Assembly: GCA_012521215.1 (NCBI GenBank)
Contig: JAAYMU010000148.1
Span: forward strand, 1-58,524
Direction of reading: 5' to 3'
DNA length: 58,524 nucleotides
From: Peptococcaceae bacterium
Lineage (GTDB): Bacteria; Bacillota; Desulfitobacteriia; Desulfitobacteriales; Syntrophobotulaceae
Shown: one piece after another, positions 52,989 through 58,524 of the stretch
Numbering within the stretch: position 1 is the first letter of the stretch
Layout of the letters: each line of letters begins with the position of its first letter
Made by a program: the position numbers and the translations under genes
The notes under the pieces: generated by a model
Database searches by the model: none
Told to the model about the DNA's origin: nothing
What the model saw: only the letters and a program-made list of their open reading frames with translations

Positions 52989-53401
52989 TTAGGAAGAAGT
53001 ACTGGTATACTCCACATTCGGTCCGCCTGAAAAATGGATGATCGGTCTCCGTAAATCCTCAATGACAAAGGGGCTGTGCTTCATTCCTGCAGGGACATAG
53101 ATGAGGGCGCTTTTGGTCAATACGATCCATTCCTCCTCCAGCAGGAATCTCACTGTTGCGCCCAGATCACTGGGGTTATCGGGGTCAGTACCAATGAAAC
53201 CGAGAAATTCATCAAAATCATGGGTATGAGTCGGGGGAGCGGGTTCGCGGGGGCTGATAAACCACATAATCTCAAAATAGGGGGCCTCGGCCATGGTGGA
53301 CCCATCCATATAGAGAATTTTTCTCATGATCGAGGGATCGGCCACTCTCCCTGGCTTGTCAGGCGTGTATCATACGTAATCAGATGGTCGTATTTACCCA
53401 T
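52989..53401 (-). pseudogene. Cupin-like small protein gene with a frameshift near its 5' end
   Basis: Downstream of AGAGGAG, an ATG at 53401 opens a frame reading MGKYDHLITYDTRL and 25 residues in all, ending in a TGA at 53324-53326. The adjacent -1 frame then reads MRKILYMDGSTMAEAPYFEIMWF-type sequence (in pieces: MRKILYMDG, PYFEIMWF, THTHDFDEFLGFIG, VPAGMKHSPF) to the stop at 52989, a small cupin-like protein. The two parts together look like one complete family member of about 135 residues. A single missing base near 53327-53345 would explain this; no slippery heptamer is visible. Alternatively a GTG at 53345 starts a 118-residue protein. Confidence 0.6.
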
Positions 53402-53528
53402 TTTTTTCTCCTCTCTGTTTTTACTTATTTAAATTTTCAAATGGCATTTGAACTACTATTCTAAATACTTAATTGTCGTTAGTTTGCTCTAAAATCCTGC
53501 GGTATATCTTAAGATTACAGCTTTAGCC

Positions 53529-55484
53529 TTAAATATTGCAGCATAGGTCATAAGACTTAAGATTGGCGTTTTTGATGTTTTTAACTTCATAGGCATCGCC
53601 AATAACGTAAACATCGGGTATGAGGTAACGGAAGGGGTCAATGGCGGCGGTATTGCTTTTCATGCCGAAAGCTTCTACCACATAATCGGCGGGAAGTGTT
53701 TTTTGCTTCCAATCCTTATCCTCCACGACGACACCTTCTGTAGTGATGGAACGGACAATATGACGGCCAAGCTTGGTAATTTTATGCTCCTCGAGGAGAT
53801 AAAGCAGCATTTGGCGGGTTATGGGATGAAGACCGGAGGCGAAATCCTTCTCCTCAATTTGGTCTACAATTGTCACCTCACAGCCGTCCATAGCCAGTTG
53901 AAGAGCCGACTCGCAACCGGATAGCCCTCCGCCGCAGACCACGATGCGGCCTGACAGTTTAACTCTGCCGGAATCAACATCCAGGACGTTGAAAACGTTT
54001 TCCAAGTTCAATCCCGGCACAGGGGGTCTTAGGGGTACACTGCCTGTGGCAATTAATATGACATCAGGAGATTCGGCCCTAACCATGGCGGGGGTTGCTT
54101 CACAGTTTAAACGGATATCGGCTCCGCACTGTAGAGTGGTTCGGCTAAGCCATTGGGTATAACGTAAAAGATCGTCCTTGAAAGACAATTTATTGATATC
54201 GTGCAGCAGACCGCCAAGGCGGTCATTTTTTTCAAACAGGACGACCTCATGTCCGCGCTTAACCAGAGTCTGCGCCGCCTGGCAGCCGGCCACCCCGCCG
54301 CCGATAACTACCACTTTCTTTTTTTCCTCGGCCTTTCTTACTTTGTCATAAGGAAAGCTCCTTCCCAGGGAGGGGTTAACGGCACAGGAAATATGGGAAC
54401 CAAAACCGCCGGCGCAGCTGTAGCAGCGCAGGCAGGGACGAGTATCTTCCGGACGCCCGCGCCAGGCTTTGTGTAACATTTCGGGATCAGCGAGCAGGCT
54501 GCGGGCTATGGCACACATATCGGCGCTGCCTTCGGCGATAATTTTTTCAGCCATATCGGCCGAGACAATGCCACCCACAACGCTGACCGGAATTCGGATT
54601 TCCGGACACTGTTTTATAGCCCGGGCATAGGGTATATTGGCTCCTTTGGGACGGTAATAGGGAGGCATGCTATAAAACTTTTGCTTATCGATATTGAGGC
54701 CTGCGGATACATTGACCAGGTCAATATATTCTTGGGCCACCTTCAAAAACTCAATAACCTCCTGAACTTGTACGCCGCCCGGGACGATTTCATCGCCGCT
54801 AATACGGTATTCAATAAGAAAGTCTTTACCTACAGCTTCTCGCACGGCTTTAAGTACCATAAGCGGAAACCTGATGCGGTTTTCAAAGCTGCCGCCATAG
54901 ATATCGGATCTGTGGTTGGTAAGGGGGGACATAAACTGGGCCAGGAGTTTGCCATGGGCGCCGTGAATCATTACCCCGTCAAAACCGACTTTTTTCAGCC
55001 GAAGGGCACAGTCGCCAAAGCAATGGACAACATATTCAATATCATGCTGATCCATCTCCTTAATATATTGGCTTTGTCCGGGAACTGGGATATTGGAGGG
55101 GGCCAAAACATAAGGAGCAGTAATCACTTGCGGGTTAGCCCCGCGTCCGGCGTGCACCAGTTCTACGGACAGTTTGGCACCGCCGCGATGCGCTGCTTCC
55201 GCCAGCAGGTACAGATGGTTGATTTTCAAGTCGCTCGTTACATCCAGTTCGGAGGGATAGTCCGGAGCCGTGGCTTTATCTACGGGGGTGGCTCCGAGCG
55301 TAATCAGCGCAACACCGGTACGGGCTTGGGCCTCTACGAAATCGATATAAGCTTGGGTAGCTTCCCCGTTGCAATTGGTTAGGTCACTGACCAAGGGAGA
55401 GAATTCTATGCGGCTTTTCAAAGTGGTATGGCCGACCTTAATAGGTGAGAATATATGTTCATAATTATTAAACGGTACTTTCAT
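53529..55484 (-). CDS. NADH:flavin oxidoreductase, FadH/BaiCD-type Fe-S flavoprotein
   Basis: A 651-residue enzyme with an FMN TIM barrel of the Old Yellow Enzyme family (about 8-340), a [4Fe-4S] site with Cys351, Cys354, Cys357 and Cys367 (CLRCYSC, then SCAVNP), and an FAD/NAD(P) Rossmann part with GGGVAG (395-400). Relatives reduce enoyl or dienoyl CoA esters, steroid-type acids or similar double bonds. The active-site loop reads HGAHGKLLAQF, with Lys179 where E. coli FadH has Tyr166. GAAAGGAG precedes the ATG. It is cotranscribed with the SDR gene 33 bases upstream. The substrate is unknown. Confidence 0.92.
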   Translation of the reverse strand: MKVPFNNYEHIFSPIKVGHTTLKSRIEFSPLVSDLTNCNGEATQAYIDFVEAQARTGVALITLGATPVDKATAPDYPSELDVTSDLKINHLYLLAEAAHRGGAKLSVELVHAGRGANPQVITAPYVLAPSNIPVPGQSQYIKEMDQHDIEYVVHCFGDCALRLKKVGFDGVMIHGAHGKLLAQFMSPLTNHRSDIYGGSFENRIRFPLMVLKAVREAVGKDFLIEYRISGDEIVPGGVQVQEVIEFLKVAQEYIDLVNVSAGLNIDKQKFYSMPPYYRPKGANIPYARAIKQCPEIRIPVSVVGGIVSADMAEKIIAEGSADMCAIARSLLADPEMLHKAWRGRPEDTRPCLRCYSCAGGFGSHISCAVNPSLGRSFPYDKVRKAEEKKKVVVIGGGVAGCQAAQTLVKRGHEVVLFEKNDRLGGLLHDINKLSFKDDLLRYTQWLSRTTLQCGADIRLNCEATPAMVRAESPDVILIATGSVPLRPPVPGLNLENVFNVLDVDSGRVKLSGRIVVCGGGLSGCESALQLAMDGCEVTIVDQIEEKDFASGLHPITRQMLLYLLEEHKITKLGRHIVRSITTEGVVVEDKDWKQKTLPADYVVEAFGMKSNTAAIDPFRYLIPDVYVIGDAYEVKNIKNANLKSYDLCCNI

Positions 55485-55517
55485 AACCTTGCTCCTTTCT
55501 TATCATAACCTTCCAGG

Positions 55518-56324
55518 TTAACCAATGCAGAGAAGTCCGCCGTCATGGACAATAATAGTGCCTGTGATATGACAGCCGGCAGGGGAAGCCAGAAAGACAC
55601 AAAGAGCACCAATCTCTAGAGGCTCACCGAAGCGGTGCATGGGCATGCGTTCTTCAATTTTGGTGAAAGCATCGGGAGGAAGTTGCTTATCAAGATCGGA
55701 ATGGGTTGGGCCGGGTGCTATGGAGTTAACTCGGATGCCGTAATCGCCGAATTCGATCGCTAAGGACCTCGTTAAGTTGTCCAGGGCCGCTTTACAGGCA
55801 TGGTAGGCAATATTGGGATGGGTCCTGGTACCGGCTACGGACTGGCCGCCGATAGACGAGATATTAATAATGCTGCCGCCCTTTTTCCCTTCAATTATTT
55901 TGGGAGCAAAGGTATAGATCACATTGGCCGGGCCATGAAAATCCGTTGCCGCCACCTCATGCCATTGGCGGAGGTTTTCATCTTCCAGAAAACGAACTGA
56001 GGCGGCGATGCCGGCGTTATTGACCAGGACATCGATGCTTGGAAATACCTCAAATACTTTTTGGGCGGCATTTTTGACACTTTCCAGATCGGCTATGTCC
56101 GCTTGGAAGACATATGAGGCTATGCCGTAAGCAGCCAGTTTTTCGGCGGCTGCCTTGCCGCTTTCCGGATTGCGGCAGAGGATAGCCACATTAGCTCCGC
56201 CCTGGGCAAAGGCCGAAGCAATACCAAACCCGATCCCGCGGTTTCCCCCGGTAATAACGACATTTAGTCCTTTTATGGAAAAAGCACCTTCCATAGTGGT
56301 GATGGGTGATGTCCTAATGACCAT
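55518..56324 (-). CDS. Short-chain dehydrogenase/reductase
   Basis: A 268-residue classical SDR: cofactor motif TGGNRGIG (25-32), NNAG (102-105), catalytic Ser156/157, Tyr174 and Lys178 (YHACK), and the C-terminal region IVHDGG. The residue pattern near the end of strand 2 (LCRNPESG, Arg51) suggests NADP(H) as likely, but this is weak. It oxidises or reduces a hydroxyl or keto group on an unknown substrate. The ATG at 56324 follows AAGGAGGAGC; a longer reading to 56366 has no such site. It sits between two Fe-S flavoenzyme genes in one operon. Confidence 0.93.
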   Translation of the reverse strand: MVIRTSPITTMEGAFSIKGLNVVITGGNRGIGFGIASAFAQGGANVAILCRNPESGKAAAEKLAAYGIASYVFQADIADLESVKNAAQKVFEVFPSIDVLVNNAGIAASVRFLEDENLRQWHEVAATDFHGPANVIYTFAPKIIEGKKGGSIINISSIGGQSVAGTRTHPNIAYHACKAALDNLTRSLAIEFGDYGIRVNSIAPGPTHSDLDKQLPPDAFTKIEERMPMHRFGEPLEIGALCVFLASPAGCHITGTIIVHDGGLLCIG

Positions 56325-56387
56325 ATTGCTCCTCCTTCCAGTCAGAAAAAAATAATCCAATAACAAATTGTTTTTTCAGCAGAAACA

Positions 56388-58355
56388 TTAGAAACGACCT
56401 AAGCTAACGGCTATGTCATGGGCTGTACCGGTAGCGTTAGCAATATTTTGGGGAGTAATACAGTCCCCGATCATATGAAACTCCGGGGCGCAGAACCTAA
56501 GGGCCAGGGCTTCATCTTGCAGCGGTTGCTGGCCGACGGCATAAATCACGCTATCCGCTTCCAAAAATTCTTTTCCTTCTTTTGTTTCACAGACAATGCC
56601 CTGAGCGGAAATCTCATTAACTTTGGTATTGAATCTAAGGCTGATTCCGTGTTTTTTAAGTTCTACCTCCAAACTTCTGGCGTGAAGTATATTGCCGCCG
56701 TCGCTGATTTTATCCGTTAGCTCCACAACGGAGACAAGCTTGCCCAGGATGGACAGGTATATAGCCAGTTCCAAGCCCACGAGACCGGCACCGATGATAA
56801 TAGCCTTTTCACCGACTTTTTGCGGATATCGATAGGCTTCTTCAGCTCCCAGGACATTAGGCCCGTCGATGCCCGGAATATCCGGTTTTACAGGTCTAGA
56901 CCCCAGGGCGGCAATAATAACATCCGGCTCAAGGGAAGAAGCCAGTTCCGGAGTGACTTCAGTATTGAGACGGAGATCAATATTTGCTGTGGCTATGGCT
57001 TGAGCCTGGGAATCCAGGTACATAGCCAGCTTTTTCTTAAAAGGCACATCTTTTTCGCAGCGGATGGCGCCACCCAGGACGCCGCTTTTTTCACAGAGTA
57101 TGACTTGATGGCCGCGCTCGGCGCAGCTTAAAGCCGCCTGCATGCCGCCGATACCGCCGCCTACGACAAGCACTTTTTTTCGGGTTTTAGCTTGCCTGAA
57201 TTCGTACTTGGATTCGTGTTCCCGACCGCTTTCCGGATTGACCGCGCAATATTTAACTCCATATTTCATTTGTGTAGAGAAACAGTGCAGGCAGCGCAGG
57301 CACCATTTGATATCATCCAGGCGCCCGGCCCGTATTTTATTGGGCAGATCGGGGTCGGCAATTAGGCTTCGGGCTATTTCAACGACATCCGCTTTTCCGG
57401 AGGCGATAATTTCTTCCAGCATTTCCGGTTCACCCAGGGCTCCAATTGCTGCGATAGGAGTTTTGACGTGTTTTTTTATTTCGGCGGCATACTTTACATT
57501 GCAGCCGTCACCTAAGAACATACTGGGAGTCATAACAGAAAATGCTTCTTGGACCTCGTGGCTTCCCACCGAAACATTTATCAGATCCACGTATTCCTCT
57601 AACTGTTTAGCAAAGGCAATGCCTTCTTCAAGGTCATATCCGCCGTCATAACCTTCACTGGCACTAATTCGGATCTCAATTGGGAAATTGGGACCTACGG
57701 CTTTACGTACCGCCTCGCAGACGGCAACGGCAAATCGGGCGCGGTTTTCGATGGCGGGCCCGCCCCATTTGTCTTTTCGTCTATTGAGCTGGGGAGAAAG
57801 GAACTGTTGTAACAACCAGCCGTGACCGGCATGAATTAATATCATGCCAAAACCGTAGTTTTTGGCGGCAGCGGCAGCAGCTGCGTATTTTTCAATGGTC
57901 CGTTCAATAATCTCCTCCGGCATTTCCCGGATAATTCTGCCGTCTAATTCTAATTCCACTGGACCGTAAGCCACTCCCCTGGAAGTAGCGCCGAATACGG
58001 ACAGATCACGGTTGGCGTACATACCCGCATGTTGCAGTTCGGCAGTGGGCACGGCGCCGTACCTGCTTATGGCTTTGGCTATTTTCTCCAGAGGCATTAG
58101 GGATTGAGGATTATCAATACAAATATGATTGAGGCTGCCCCGGCCGAATTCCGTGTCCACAACCAATTCCCCGGTGGCAACGGAAGCTGCTCCGCCCATG
58201 GCTTTCCTGCCATAGTAATCCCCTGCTTCCAGCGGCCAGACACTGTCATAGGTCATATTGCGATATCCGGTGGGAGCGGCAAATATCCGATTGCGGAACA
58301 AGGTGCCGCGGAGTTTTAAGGGTTCAAACAGATGTGGGTACTTAATTTTTTTCAT
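56388..58355 (-). CDS. Second NADH:flavin oxidoreductase, FadH/BaiCD-type Fe-S flavoprotein
   Basis: A 655-residue paralogue-like enzyme of the same architecture: OYE barrel (about 8-345), [4Fe-4S] ligands Cys352, Cys355, Cys358 and Cys370 (CLRCLHC, then YCAVNP), and FAD/NAD(P) domain with GGGIGG (399-404). The active-site loop is HAGHGWLLQQFLSP, so Trp180 stands where FadH has Tyr166 and the other flavoenzyme here has Lys. The two proteins are clearly diverged, so they likely act on different intermediates. GGAGGAAAAATA precedes the ATG. It lies 46 bases after the TRAP permease gene and 63 bases before the SDR. Confidence 0.92.
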   Translation of the reverse strand: MKKIKYPHLFEPLKLRGTLFRNRIFAAPTGYRNMTYDSVWPLEAGDYYGRKAMGGAASVATGELVVDTEFGRGSLNHICIDNPQSLMPLEKIAKAISRYGAVPTAELQHAGMYANRDLSVFGATSRGVAYGPVELELDGRIIREMPEEIIERTIEKYAAAAAAAKNYGFGMILIHAGHGWLLQQFLSPQLNRRKDKWGGPAIENRARFAVAVCEAVRKAVGPNFPIEIRISASEGYDGGYDLEEGIAFAKQLEEYVDLINVSVGSHEVQEAFSVMTPSMFLGDGCNVKYAAEIKKHVKTPIAAIGALGEPEMLEEIIASGKADVVEIARSLIADPDLPNKIRAGRLDDIKWCLRCLHCFSTQMKYGVKYCAVNPESGREHESKYEFRQAKTRKKVLVVGGGIGGMQAALSCAERGHQVILCEKSGVLGGAIRCEKDVPFKKKLAMYLDSQAQAIATANIDLRLNTEVTPELASSLEPDVIIAALGSRPVKPDIPGIDGPNVLGAEEAYRYPQKVGEKAIIIGAGLVGLELAIYLSILGKLVSVVELTDKISDGGNILHARSLEVELKKHGISLRFNTKVNEISAQGIVCETKEGKEFLEADSVIYAVGQQPLQDEALALRFCAPEFHMIGDCITPQNIANATGTAHDIAVSLGRF

Positions 58356-58401
58356 TATTTTTCCTCCATTGTTTTTGACCTTAATAAAGTTTAAACAAGA
58401 A

Positions 58402-58524
58402 TTACATTAACAAGTTCGGCAGGTAGGTGGCTATGCCGGGGAAGATGCTCATAAGCAGGGCCATAGCCAAATAGGCGAAAATAAATGGAATGGACCCCTT
58501 GAATACTTGTTGCAAGGCAACCCC
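58402..58524 (-). CDS. TRAP transporter large permease, C-terminal fragment
   Basis: The last 40 codons of a gene that runs off the window. The reading ends PGIATYLPNLLM, preceded by a membrane helix with PFIFAYLAMALLMSIF; this is the C-terminal end of DctM-type TRAP permeases. Such transporters take up dicarboxylates or other organic acids with a binding protein and a small permease. It is in the same direction as, and 46 bases before, the flavoenzyme gene, so uptake and metabolism are probably one operon. Confidence 0.72.
   Translation of the reverse strand, partial: GVALQQVFKGSIPFIFAYLAMALLMSIFPGIATYLPNLLM

Noticed and set aside
54681-55382. 233-residue plus-strand open frame opposite the first flavoenzyme gene
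   Set aside because: It is an antisense shadow of a clearly recognised gene, has no ribosome site and resembles no family.
1-58524. tRNA, rRNA, CRISPR array, insertion sequence or prophage genes
   Set aside because: No cloverleaf-like tRNA ends, rRNA blocks, regularly spaced repeats, transposase motifs or phage structural genes were recognised on either strand.

Overview
The window looks like a chromosomal segment of an anaerobic, spore-forming Gram-positive bacterium of the Clostridia, most likely a Peptococcaceae/Desulfitobacteriia-type organism. The evidence is moderate-to-low GC, AGGAGG-type ribosome binding sites with many GTG/TTG starts, Rex, CotF-type spore coat genes, a leucine T-box leader, an oxygen-independent class III ribonucleotide reductase (nrdD/nrdG) with NrdR, fermentative AdhE, and lipoproteins and an SLH protein instead of outer-membrane proteins. 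The species assignment is inference. No rRNA, tRNA, CRISPR array, insertion sequence or prophage was seen.

Layout. Positions 1-2.5 kb hold an lrp-azlC-azlD operon (minus strand) and the redox repressor rex. From 2.5 to 6.4 kb come small redox or stress genes: a NifX/NafY-like protein divergent from a hemerythrin-like protein, then an MFS exporter divergent from a monocluster ferredoxin, a YgbA-like (nitrous-oxide-stimulated promoter family) protein and a lipoprotein. Both divergent gaps carry perfect palindromes with the same ACATATGT centre. Two CotF-like spore coat genes and a DegV protein follow (6.4-8.0 kb). From 8 to 14.4 kb are single housekeeping genes: an acetyl-type MetA, an orphan LarE, CinA with an eroded deamidase domain, a carboxymuconolactone decarboxylase-like protein, TcdA, an MFS transporter and a GIY-YIG protein. 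A 28-residue aromatic microprotein ORF lies just after them.

From 14.7 to 24.5 kb are a DUF1360-like membrane protein behind typA, a CHAP-domain exported protein, a divergent cis-prenyltransferase, leuA under a Leu T-box, an RluA pseudouridine synthase, speD, murI, an LSm-like small membrane protein and a LolA-like lipoprotein. From 24.6 to 39.7 kb are htpG, a two-component system, full-length metH, an octapeptide-repeat protein, adhE and an nrdR-nrdD-nrdG group with NrdR boxes in the promoter. From 39.9 to 51 kb are a PrpF-family isomerase, a LysR regulator divergent from an MBL hydrolase-UPF0316-AbrB operon, an NhaD-type antiporter, a YcdB/SLH surface protein, a thioesterase and a citrate synthase.

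The right end (51.3-58.5 kb) is the most accessory-looking part. A PucR-family regulator converges on a minus-strand operon reading: 3' end of a TRAP transporter large permease, an Old-Yellow-Enzyme/2,4-dienoyl-CoA-reductase-type Fe-S flavoprotein, an SDR dehydrogenase, a second Fe-S flavoprotein of the same architecture, and a small cupin-like gene that appears frameshifted near its 5' end. The region is visibly more GC-rich than the rest. The inferred role is uptake and redox conversion of an unknown organic acid or alicyclic compound. Both flavoenzymes lack the tyrosine that E. coli FadH uses at the corresponding position.
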